A stretch of 14,678 nt of DNA from Prolixibacteraceae bacterium (GTDB taxonomy: Bacteria; Bacteroidota; Bacteroidia; Bacteroidales; Prolixibacteraceae), in contig JALNYZ010000057.1 in the NCBI GenBank assembly GCA_023229575.1, positions 1 to 14,678 on the forward strand, written 5' to 3'. The translations under genes were made by a program, and so were the position numbers. The notes beneath the pieces are model-generated. The model saw only the letters and a program-made list of their open reading frames with translations, did not search any database and had not been told where the DNA came from. Below are positions 1 through 6,924 of the stretch, in pieces (the stretch's first letter is position 1; the number at the start of each line of letters is the position of its first letter).

Positions 1-96
1 TCAAAATTGTTCAACGATCTTTGCGGTTTCAACAAGAAAAACCAGCTCGGTCTCCCTAACCCGGGCATGGATGAGGTGACGAAGTGGTTAAACTAA
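1..96 (+). CDS. lysS: Lysyl-tRNA synthetase, C-terminal end (partial)
   Basis: The window opens inside a + strand frame that reads 31 residues and ends in TAA at 94-96. The tail contains LFNDLCGFNKKNQLGLPNP and finishes in VTKWLN. From memory this resembles the C-terminal extension of Bacteroidota class II lysyl-tRNA synthetases, and lysS directly before gpsA is a gene order I associate with this phylum. The enzyme charges tRNA-Lys in the cytoplasm. Only the tail is present, so none of the class II motifs can be seen and the call rests on the tail and the context. The gap to gpsA is 12 bases, which suggests co-transcription. Confidence 0.65.
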   Translation, partial: SKLFNDLCGFNKKNQLGLPNPGMDEVTKWLN

Positions 97-108
97 TATT
101 TCACACCA

Positions 109-1113
109 ATGACGGAAATCAGTGAAAAGAGCCGTGTCGCAATTATAGGCAGTGGAAGTTGGGCTACTGCACTTGCAAAATTGATGATGTACAATGTGAA
201 TGAAATAAATTGGTACATCCGCAACAAGGAGAGCATCGAACTTTTCAAAAAATTCCGGCACAATCCCAACTACCTTCGATCGGTAGAGTTTGATGTTTCC
301 AAAATCAATTTCTACAATGATATCAATCAGATTGTCGAAGACTCTGATATTTTGGTATTCGTTACTCCTTCCGCTTTTCTGAAAGATACACTCCGTCACA
401 TGACCGCCGAAATTGGAGACAAATTTGTTGTCTCGGCCATCAAGGGGATCATCCCTGACGGAAATCTTTTTGTTGGTGAGTTTTTTCACGAATTTTACGA
501 CTTACCTTTTGAGCAGTTTTGCGTCATAGCCGGTCCGTGCCATGCAGAAGAGGTAGCGCGCGACCTCCTCTCCTACCTAACCATAGCCAGTCCGGATGTC
601 AAACGGGCACGGCAATTTGCTATGTTGCTGGAAAGCAATTCATTACGAACACATATTTCTGACGACATTTGGGGAACTGAGTATTCAGCGGTGTTAAAAA
701 ATATAATGGCTATTGCTGCAGGCATTTCACACAGCCTGCGTTACGGCGATAATTTCCAGGCAGTACTCATGTCGAATGCCATCCAGGAGATCAAACGATT
801 TGTGGATACCGTGCATCCCATTACCCGCGACATCAAATCGTCGGCATACCTTGGAGACCTTCTCGTAACCGGATACTCCCATTTTTCGAGAAACCGGACC
901 TTTGGCAGCATGATCGGCAAAGGATACACCGTTCGCTCGGCCATGCTCGAAATGGACATGATTGCCGAAGGTTATTATGCCACCAAAAGCATCAAAGAGC
1001 TTAACGAACAATACCGCATCAACATGCCGATCACAGACACCGTCTTCAACATCATTTATGAAAATATCTCTCCGGCGATTGAGATGCGGCTGCTGACGGA
1101 GTATTTGCGGTAG
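109..1113 (+). CDS. gpsA: NAD(P)H-dependent glycerol-3-phosphate dehydrogenase
   Basis: This 334-residue cytoplasmic enzyme reduces dihydroxyacetone phosphate to sn-glycerol 3-phosphate, the backbone for phospholipid synthesis. The N-terminal Rossmann fold shows GSGSWATALAK at residues 14-24 (GxGxxA nucleotide loop). VSAIKGI and VIAGPCHAEEVA follow at about residues 110-155. The presumed catalytic lysine is K197 in YSAVLKNIMAIAAGI, and SRNRTFG with a glycine-rich stretch (IGKGY) follows in the C-terminal helical domain. The length fits the family. The ATG at 109 is chosen because the Rossmann strand begins 8 residues later; no Shine-Dalgarno site is visible. The gene sits 12 bases after the lysS tail and is followed by a 480-base repeat-rich gap, so the transcript may end there. 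The family call is secure. Confidence 0.96.
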   Translation: MTEISEKSRVAIIGSGSWATALAKLMMYNVNEINWYIRNKESIELFKKFRHNPNYLRSVEFDVSKINFYNDINQIVEDSDILVFVTPSAFLKDTLRHMTAEIGDKFVVSAIKGIIPDGNLFVGEFFHEFYDLPFEQFCVIAGPCHAEEVARDLLSYLTIASPDVKRARQFAMLLESNSLRTHISDDIWGTEYSAVLKNIMAIAAGISHSLRYGDNFQAVLMSNAIQEIKRFVDTVHPITRDIKSSAYLGDLLVTGYSHFSRNRTFGSMIGKGYTVRSAMLEMDMIAEGYYATKSIKELNEQYRINMPITDTVFNIIYENISPAIEMRLLTEYLR

Positions 1114-1133
1114 GAAGGACGGAGCGGGGGAAT

Positions 1134-1363
1134 GACTAGGACGACTAGGACGAAGGGGCGATTGGGAGTTCGGAACTCCAAATATTATGGAGATTGAAAC
1201 GGCGATACCGGAAACAGGGAAACAGGGAAACGGAGACTTGGGTGACTTGGAGGCCTGAGGAATTGGGGATTTGGGGAAGATAAGATAAAGAACAGGTTTC
1301 TTAGCTTGTCGAAGTGGAAAACATTGAAACATTGAAACGGTGAAACGGTGAAACGGTGAAAGG
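1134..1363. repeat. Cluster of short tandem repeats with palindromic core
   Basis: Most of the gpsA-pgi gap is low-complexity repeat. At 1134-1153 a 9-base unit (gactaggac) occurs twice. At 1165-1179 there is a perfect six-base stem (ggagtt/aactcc) around cgg. At 1210-1233 ggaaacag-type units repeat, and at 1235-1250 gacttgg occurs twice. At 1299-1315 a tcttagcttgtcgaagt segment appears, followed at 1324-1363 by five 8-base units, first attgaaac and then ggtgaaac. The 1165-1179 and 1299-1315 pieces resemble, in the same order, the core of the hairpins near 9927-9998 and 10957-11072. No coding role is apparent. An open frame on the opposite strand crosses this region but looks like repeat read-through. 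Confidence 0.75.
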
Positions 1364-1440
1364 TTCGCTAATCCGGGGTTTAGCCGCATAGCGGCGAAAT
1401 ATTGGTAGCCCGGGGTGGAGTGAAGCGGAACCCCGGGTAA
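1364..1440. repeat. GC-rich palindromic intergenic repeat
   Basis: Two nested palindromes follow the tandem units. One is gccgc-ata-gcggc at 1383-1395; the other has cccgggg (1409-1415) pairing with ccccggg (1431-1437) across a 15-base loop. The block is much richer in G+C than the surrounding gap. From memory, unverified, similar ccgggg/tatttcgccgc-type repeats occur between genes in Bacteroidota genomes. It could fold as RNA and end gpsA transcription, but there is no clean T-tract. Confidence 0.55.
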
Positions 1441-1593
1441 ATGAATCAACCATGATCACCGTCCGCGAGAATATGTAGGAAAATGTAATCGGATCACCTC
1501 GGACGGAAGGAACAAATATTTAAAGAAACCACAGGCCAAAAGACATTAGCTAAAAGCCTGAATATAAATACAACACATAACACAAAACAAAGA
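1441..1593. other. pgi upstream region with one inverted repeat
   Basis: This A-rich leader precedes pgi. It contains an imperfect inverted repeat, ccgtccgcgag at 1459-1469 against ctcggacgg at 1498-1506, with gatcacc directly repeated at 1454 and 1492. I found no TAnnTTTG -7 box and no Shine-Dalgarno site before the ATG at 1594, where the context is simply A-rich. A promoter for pgi must lie here or in the repeats if pgi is not read through from gpsA. Confidence 0.35.
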
Positions 1594-2943
1594 ATGAAGA
1601 ACATCTCCTTAAATCTCAAAAACGTATACGGCTTCGTACCAAAAGCAAAAATAGATGGATTCAAACTTCAGTCTGAAGCCGCCAATCTCGCCCTGCACAA
1701 AAAAACCGGAAAAGGCAATGACTTTCTCGGATGGGTCGATCTGCCGGGATCAATTTCTGAAATTGAATTGTCTGATATCGAAAAAACGGTTCAAAAACTT
1801 CAGGTCAAGCACCTCGAAGTATTTGTAGTGATTGGAATCGGCGGCTCATACCTTGGATCAAAGGCCGTTATCGATGCCCTTTCCGACTCTTTCGCTGCCA
1901 TCAAAGGATCATTCGAAGCGCCGCTGATCGTCTTTGCCGGACAAAATATCAGCGAAGACTATCTTTTTGAACTTCGCGATCTGCTCGACACCAAAGACTG
2001 GGCCTGCACAGTTATCTCCAAATCAGGCACAACCACCGAACCTGCCCTTGCCTTCAGGATACTGAAACAGGACCTGGAAGAGAAATATGGCATTGATGAA
2101 GCCCGCAAAAGAATCATCGCGGTAACCGATGCTGAAAGAGGGGCTTTGAGGAAACTTGCCAAGGAGGAAGGGTACAAAACCTTTGTCATCCCGGATGATG
2201 TTGGTGGCCGCTATTCCGTGCTAACTCCAGTCGGTCTGATCGCCATTGGAATGGCCGGTTTCAATATCCGCGAACTGGTCAAAGGCGCCATTGACATGGA
2301 AAAAGCATGCGACTCCTCCGTTCCATACGAACAAAACCTGGCAAGTCAGTATGCAGCGGCCAGAAATGCCCTATACCAGTCTGGAAAGAAAATCGAAATA
2401 CTCGTCAACTACAATCCCAAACTTCACTTCTTTGCCGAGTGGTGGAAACAACTTTACGGCGAGAGCGAAGGCAAGGATAACAAAGGCATCTACCCAAGCA
2501 GTGTCGACTTTTCCAGCGACCTTCACTCCATGGGACAGTACATCCAGGAGGGGGAAAGAACCCTGTTCGAAACGGTACTCTCTATCGAAGAAGTTGACAA
2601 TGAACTGTTTGTTCCCGAAGACGAAGCAGATCTAGATGGACTCAATTTCCTGGCCGGCAAACGAGTGGATGAGGTGAACAAAATGGCAGAATTGGGTACC
2701 GCCATCGCCCATGTCGATGGCGGCGTTCCTAATATCAGGATCTCCGTTCCAAAGTTGAATGAATATTATCTCGGACAACTGATTTACTTCTTCGAGATAG
2801 CCTGCGGAATCAGTGGTTACATTCTGGATGTCAATCCATTTGACCAACCTGGTGTCGAAAGTTATAAGAAAAATATGTTCGCCCTCTTGAATAAACCCGG
2901 CTTCGAAAAAGAGAGCAAAGCCATTCAGGAAAGATTGAAATAA
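1594..2943 (+). CDS. pgi: Glucose-6-phosphate isomerase
   Basis: This 449-residue cytoplasmic enzyme interconverts glucose 6-phosphate and fructose 6-phosphate. It belongs to the short bacterial class, like the roughly 450-residue Bacillus enzymes, rather than the 550-residue enterobacterial or animal class. Two SIS-type sugar-phosphate domains are visible. VIGIGGSYLGSKAV and VISKSGTTTEPA form the phosphate-binding loops, and GGRYSVLTPVGL follows. Presumed catalytic residues are E290 (YGESEGK), H311 (DLHSMGQYIQEG) and K425 (VESYKKNM); from memory these positions match the Geobacillus stearothermophilus enzyme. All key residues are present. The stop overlaps the first possible ATG of the next gene (TAATG at 2941-2945), which suggests translational coupling with the lipoprotein gene. 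Confidence 0.97.
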   Translation: MKNISLNLKNVYGFVPKAKIDGFKLQSEAANLALHKKTGKGNDFLGWVDLPGSISEIELSDIEKTVQKLQVKHLEVFVVIGIGGSYLGSKAVIDALSDSFAAIKGSFEAPLIVFAGQNISEDYLFELRDLLDTKDWACTVISKSGTTTEPALAFRILKQDLEEKYGIDEARKRIIAVTDAERGALRKLAKEEGYKTFVIPDDVGGRYSVLTPVGLIAIGMAGFNIRELVKGAIDMEKACDSSVPYEQNLASQYAAARNALYQSGKKIEILVNYNPKLHFFAEWWKQLYGESEGKDNKGIYPSSVDFSSDLHSMGQYIQEGERTLFETVLSIEEVDNELFVPEDEADLDGLNFLAGKRVDEVNKMAELGTAIAHVDGGVPNIRISVPKLNEYYLGQLIYFFEIACGISGYILDVNPFDQPGVESYKKNMFALLNKPGFEKESKAIQERLK

Positions 2944-2981
2944 TGGTTAAATACAATGGTATCCCGAATCGGGCATGGAAT

Positions 2982-3911
2982 ATGACAGGCAGAAATTTTC
3001 TGTTCCTAATTACTTTTCTTTTGTTGGCAGCTTCCTGCTTTTCCGGCAAGCAGGATAAGCAGACAGCCAGTGACAAATCGGCAAAGAAAGGCATTGCGAT
3101 GGATGCATTCCGGCTTTCACAACTGACCGTTCCATCCAATGCTGCCTACAGTTCTATCCTCGAAGATTTTGACCGGGGGGATCTTCAGAACATTGACCGC
3201 GCTCTAATTATTTATGCCAACAACAAGGCAGACTCTCTGGGCCGTGACTCTATGCTCATCTCCTTCAACGAATACATGACGGCAGTTATGCAGGAGTATT
3301 ACACTGGCAAGTTGCTTGGAAACCGCCAACTAATGGATCACTTTGAGAGCAAGGAAGACCCGTCCGAGGCTCAAAGACTGGTTACAACACTGGCAACCCA
3401 TGGCATAGGGATCACCTACCGTGAAGGCGACTTCTACCTTGAACCCAATATGGCATTCGTGTATGACCATGTGGAAAGAGCGCTCACCAAAGGAAGCCGC
3501 GACTACCTGAAGACCAAAATTTCACTCTCCAGGGTTATATTGGGCGACAACAATCAGCCGTTATCCCCGCCCGATTCACTCGCACGACAGGTCTCGGCCT
3601 GGGAAGATTTCATGGTAAATAATCCTGAATATCTCTCGATAGATGATATTCAGTCTCAATACATTGATGTGTTTACGACTTATCTTTCGGGCTTTGAGCA
3701 ACTACCACTTTTCGATCCCAATACAAAGATGCTGCAACCTGTATACCAGCACTCGTACATTCAATACATCGAAAAGAACCCTAACCGGGAAAGCACCAAG
3801 ATTGTTAAAAAATTTTATGATCTGCTTGCTTCAAAAGGGTTTAAATACGAAGAGTCGCTGGATACCTTCCTGCCGGATGTCAACTTCATCCTAAATCAAA
3901 ACCCGAAATGA
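2982..3911 (+). CDS. Lipoprotein of unknown function
   Basis: I do not recognise a family. The ATG at 2982 gives a compact lipoprotein signal: MTGRNFLFLITFLLLAAS and then Cys, a standard lipobox at about residues 15-19. An ATG at 2943, overlapping the pgi stop, would add 13 residues ahead of it and remains possible. The mature part (about 290 residues) is soluble, rich in charged residues and apparently mostly helical, with no further membrane segment, no cysteine cluster and no catalytic motif I can name. It is probably anchored to the inner or outer membrane facing the periplasm. It lies between pgi and a pseudouridine synthase gene and overlaps the latter by 4 bases, so the three are likely one operon, though neither neighbour explains its role. 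Confidence 0.85.
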   Translation: MTGRNFLFLITFLLLAASCFSGKQDKQTASDKSAKKGIAMDAFRLSQLTVPSNAAYSSILEDFDRGDLQNIDRALIIYANNKADSLGRDSMLISFNEYMTAVMQEYYTGKLLGNRQLMDHFESKEDPSEAQRLVTTLATHGIGITYREGDFYLEPNMAFVYDHVERALTKGSRDYLKTKISLSRVILGDNNQPLSPPDSLARQVSAWEDFMVNNPEYLSIDDIQSQYIDVFTTYLSGFEQLPLFDPNTKMLQPVYQHSYIQYIEKNPNRESTKIVKKFYDLLASKGFKYEESLDTFLPDVNFILNQNPK

Positions 3912-4810
3912 GATCAATTCCAGCCAACAAGCAAAAAGCCAAAGTAACTCAGTTGACGGTTAGCAAGCCAACACGACTGATGGAGTTTCTTATCGAACAA
4001 CTCAAAGGCAAAAGCCGAACCACTGTCAAATCCTTGCTGGCTCACAGACAGGTTTCTGTCGGAACCCATTTCATTACCCAATTCGACTATCCTCTGGAAC
4101 CGAATCAGCTTGTTACAATTAACTGGGGGGTTGTGCCCGAGCAGACACGCCTTCGCGGAGTTCGTATTTTATTTGAGGATCCATACCTGATCGTCATTGA
4201 CAAAGAGGCCGGCATGCTTTCCATCGCCACCGCCAAAGAGAAGCTGCTGACAACCTATTCCATCCTGAGTTCACATGTCAAGAAGGAAGATCCCACTAAC
4301 CGCATATTTGTGGTGCACCGGCTCGACCGCGATACATCCGGTGTGATGATGTTCGCAAAAAGCGAAAAGGTGCAGGAGATTATGCAGAAAGAGTGGCAGG
4401 AGGCAGTTATCAGGAGATCCTACATCGCTGTTGTTGAGGGAATTGTTGAAAAAGACGAGGATACTATCCGTTCCTTCTTGAAGGAGAACAAGATGCTCTT
4501 CATGTATTCCACCAAAGTCCCGGGCGAAGGGGATGAAGCCATCACCCATTACAAAGTACTGAAACGCAGCGAGGAGTTTTCATTGTTGGAGGTTGAATTG
4601 GAAACAGGACGCAAAAACCAGATCCGTGTGCACATGAAGGAGATGGGACATTCCGTAGCCGGAGATAAAAAATATGGTTCCAAACTAAACCCGCTGCGCC
4701 GCACCTGCCTGCATGCCAATATCCTGGCATTTAAACACCCAATCACCGGAGAGGAGCTCAGTTTTGAAACACCGCCGCCGCACAGGTTTCTGACGCTGTT
4801 TTTATTGTAG
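3908..4810 (+). CDS. RluA-family RNA pseudouridine synthase
   Basis: This 300-residue enzyme isomerises uridine to pseudouridine in rRNA or tRNA. Residues about 20-75 look like an S4-type RNA-binding domain (SRTTVKSLLAHRQVSVG, then LVTINWG). The catalytic domain follows, with family motif HRLDRDTSGVMMFAKS and catalytic Asp at D140. The later conserved GRKNQIRVHM and AGDKKYGS stretches are present, and the end reads CLHAN, HP, ETPPPHRF as expected. The length and all motifs are intact. The exact target (RluA, RluC, RluD or RluB-like specificity) cannot be decided from sequence alone. The start overlaps the previous gene by 4 bases (ATGA). The stop at 4808-4810 is the point where a convergent, truncated DJ-1 gene begins. 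Confidence 0.93.
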   Translation: MRSIPANKQKAKVTQLTVSKPTRLMEFLIEQLKGKSRTTVKSLLAHRQVSVGTHFITQFDYPLEPNQLVTINWGVVPEQTRLRGVRILFEDPYLIVIDKEAGMLSIATAKEKLLTTYSILSSHVKKEDPTNRIFVVHRLDRDTSGVMMFAKSEKVQEIMQKEWQEAVIRRSYIAVVEGIVEKDEDTIRSFLKENKMLFMYSTKVPGEGDEAITHYKVLKRSEEFSLLEVELETGRKNQIRVHMKEMGHSVAGDKKYGSKLNPLRRTCLHANILAFKHPITGEELSFETPPPHRFLTLFLL

Positions 4811-5199
4811 GTTGTGCCATTTTTACCCTCCAATACCCCGCTCTTGCCGAGGGGTAAAGCTGCGACACAGATGGAAGCGATAATTTTATCTTTCGCTTTA
4901 AATCTACGGATCAGATCCAGAAATCGCTCATCGTAAGCATCCTTGTAAAAATCATATACTTCAAATCCGCCTGGAATGGCTAAGGCATCAAACGAATCAA
5001 TATCGATATCGATATCGTCAATCAGAAAATCAACGATAACCTTCTGATTGAAAGAACTTTTAACTTCCCTCTGTATTCCGCAGGTAAACAATTCGGTCAA
5101 ACCATCCCCCTCCACAAGGTTCCATCCGATTACATCTATAAATGCGCTGGCTTCAAGCATCTCGAATCCATTGGCCAATAACAGTAAAATTCTTTTCAT
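4811..5199 (-). pseudogene. DJ-1/PfpI family protein, 3' end missing
   Basis: From the ATG at 5199 (MKRILLLLANGFEMLEASAF) about 130 residues read as an ordinary DJ-1/PfpI protein. They include the N-terminal strand with the conserved Glu in GFEMLEA, LAIPGGF, and the nucleophile elbow IASICVAALPLG with the conserved Cys. Similarity runs to GKNGTTY and stops at the convergent rluA-like stop codon. DJ-1 proteins are usually about 180-195 residues, so some 55-65 C-terminal residues are missing. The frame stays open antisense to the pseudouridine synthase gene until 4549, so a chimeric protein of about 216 residues could be made. Family members are redox-linked chaperones, deglycases or amidases, and this copy may be inactive. 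A TTG further upstream at 5220 is a less likely start. An ATATCG microsatellite encodes a DIDIDID run. Confidence 0.8.
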
Positions 5200-5381
5200 A
5201 TTTTCTTCACTAATTGTCAATTCATGATTGCTATAACCAGGGACAGTATTCCTATTATACTCGAAGTAAAAGATTTAACCGATGAACTTCTTGCGAAGTG
5301 CTATTCCCCATTAACTAATTTCCTGTCATCAATAATCGCAAAAGCTTTGTATACCTGAAACTTTGCGCTATTCACCACACG

Positions 5382-6032
5382 CTATTTTTTTATGTCTTCA
5401 ATTAGTCTTACAAGTTCGCTTTCAAGGGCAGTAAACGATAAATCTTTCCCGATTGACAGTGAATATAATGTATCACAAACCTTTACAAGTCTTCCCATCA
5501 AAGAATGTTTGCCAGGCGACCATTTTTCTCCAATTAATTCTTTCCCATTATTGTCGGTAGATGCAAAGTAGTAAATTACTCCGTCAGCACGCATTGTTAT
5601 GCGTTTTAGTCCGTCAAGACCCACTGTTTCTTGTTCTGGCTTTCTGATTTGCGCTGTTACCAAGCTAAAAAGGTCTCCGATTATCTGAAAAAGCCTTTCG
5701 TCAATTTTTATTCTCCTTGAAATAACCTTTACTTCCGCTTTATTGCCTGCATACCAATAATTCTCAGATAACGAATTGGAAATTATATAACAGCCATCAG
5801 CCACTTGCTCGACGGAAAAAGCATATTCCTTTTCAAATGATGGCAATACGGTGTATCTGGCGTATGGTTTCACTTTCATTCCTGCGGAGAGAAGTGAAAA
5901 TACTTTGTCATGATATTCCTTTGAAATTCCTTGTGAACCGCTCAAGTTTCTTGCAGGCTCTAAGTGGTCACCTTGAGCATTCGCCTTCAAGGTCACTGAA
6001 AGAACAAGAAAAATATATAATGCATGTCTCAT
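5382..6032 (-). CDS. Secreted protein of unknown function
   Basis: This is a 216-residue protein. Its N-terminus is a typical Sec signal peptide: MRH, a hydrophobic run ALYIFLVLSVTL, then KANA with cleavage predicted after A19 before QGD. There is no lipobox Cys, so it should be released into the periplasm or exported. The mature part mixes beta-like stretches (YARYTVL, GCYIISNSL, GVIYYFAST) with a terminal charged helix (ESELVRLIEDIKK). I do not recognise the family and see no catalytic motif. It lies 49 bases downstream of the DUF1905/YdeI-type gene on the same strand and could share its transcript. The 182 bases between its stop and the DJ-1 remnant hold no gene I can support. Confidence 0.8.
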   Translation of the reverse strand: MRHALYIFLVLSVTLKANAQGDHLEPARNLSGSQGISKEYHDKVFSLLSAGMKVKPYARYTVLPSFEKEYAFSVEQVADGCYIISNSLSENYWYAGNKAEVKVISRRIKIDERLFQIIGDLFSLVTAQIRKPEQETVGLDGLKRITMRADGVIYYFASTDNNGKELIGEKWSPGKHSLMGRLVKVCDTLYSLSIGKDLSFTALESELVRLIEDIKK

Positions 6033-6081
6033 TGTGAGGTAATTTTATGTCTCATTCTAAAAGATGGTCAAAGCTTTTCAC

Positions 6082-6567
6082 TTATTTGTCTCCAAAAAAA
6101 AATCCTGTTACAAGACGATTCATAGTTTCGGCCATCCTCTCAACTTTTTTATCGTCTGTTTTTGCTGAATAAATCCAGTCGATCAATTTCTTTTGTTGCC
6201 CGTTGGATAGGCTTGTAAATGTTTTGTGGGCATCTGGGTCTTCCAATAAACAAACCATGAATTCTTCCGGTATTTCGGCCGGACCGTTGTCTGAAAACAG
6301 GATCACATTTACCCAATCACCCGCTTTTTTGCCAATCTTTTTCCTGATTTCTGCCCGTACGGGCAAAAAGAGTTGACCGTTACCCATGGGCATTAGGTTG
6401 TAATTTCTAATCTCAAAACCGTCAATGCTGCCTTTGACTTTAACCCAACCAAAATGCGCATGTTTGTCTTGCAATATTTCAGGAATTGCGGCATAAGTCC
6501 AACCTCCCTTACCAGGAAATTTTTCAAGCAAATATTCTTTGTCAAGTAATGGTCTCTCCTTGTTCAT
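6082..6567 (-). CDS. DUF1905 / YdeI-OmpD-associated family protein
   Basis: This 161-residue protein combines two regions often found together. Residues about 10-95 match the DUF1905 pattern: GGWTYAAIPEI, FGWVKVKGSIDGFEIRNYNL, then LFLPVRAEIRKKIGKKAGDWVNVILF. Residues about 98-150 resemble the YdeI/OmpD-associated C-terminal helices, with IPEEFMVCLLEDPDAHKTF, LSNGQQKKLIDWIYSAKT and KKVERMAETMNRLV. The family is small, cytoplasmic and named in databases for a bacteriocin-protection annotation, but its biochemical role is unclear. No signal peptide is present. The ATG at 6567 follows ggaaagag, one of the few purine-rich ribosome-binding-like stretches in the window. Length and motif order look intact. 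Confidence 0.87.
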   Translation of the reverse strand: MNKERPLLDKEYLLEKFPGKGGWTYAAIPEILQDKHAHFGWVKVKGSIDGFEIRNYNLMPMGNGQLFLPVRAEIRKKIGKKAGDWVNVILFSDNGPAEIPEEFMVCLLEDPDAHKTFTSLSNGQQKKLIDWIYSAKTDDKKVERMAETMNRLVTGFFFGDK

Positions 6568-6924
6568 CTCTTTCCGTTTACAGCTAACCTGTTGGTAAAT
6601 ATTGAGAATTTTTTAAATAACCTGTGTGCGTATAAAGATATTCTGCGAATTTTTCCGTTGTAAATCCGTAAAACATCATAACATAAATACATTATATGTG
6701 TGCCATTGCCACTCCACGTCTTAGTATTATACAGAAGCACTAAGGGTTTTCTTTGACTATTGACATTGCTTTATGAGCTTCTACGAATTTCATTGATGTG
6801 GTTTTGATGATTATCCCTGTTTTCAGAATCTAAAACCAAGGTGGATCAAGGTCATACAAAATAAAGATATTAATTTAGACATGAAATATTAGCAATTACC
6901 AAAATCTTGATAAAAATTGACGCG
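6568..6924. other. AT-rich divergent intergenic region
   Basis: This is the divergent gap between the DUF1905/YdeI-type gene (-) and the Gfo/Idh gene (+). It is AT-rich, with no RNA gene or hairpin element of the kind seen elsewhere in the window. A stretch at 6773-6892 reads as a protein-like frame interrupted by one TGA (see findings). Two weak -7-like boxes, each one mismatch from TAnnTTTG, lie at 6872-6879 (+, TAATTTAG) and about 6640 (-, TATCTTTA). Neither has a convincing -33 partner. Confidence 0.4.

Noticed and set aside
1134..1363. CRISPR array
   Set aside because: Units are 8-10 bases and contiguous, with no 20-40 base spacers and no cas genes.
727..1449. 240-residue open frame on -
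   Set aside because: It is antisense to gpsA and continues through the repeat cluster. The translation is Pro/Ser-rich repeat read-through and gpsA motifs on + are unambiguous.
5200..5381. Possible gene fragment between the DJ-1 remnant and the secreted-protein gene
   Set aside because: Short open stretches exist (for example VYKAFAIIDDRKLVNGE on -), but none has a start, family or supporting context.
6791..6799. TGA at 6794 read as selenocysteine
   Set aside because: There is no selenoprotein homology and no evident SECIS hairpin; a decayed frame or chance is simpler.
6907..6924. TTG start for the Gfo/Idh protein
   Set aside because: An ATG lies 18 bases downstream, just before the Tat signal, and gives a normal n-region.
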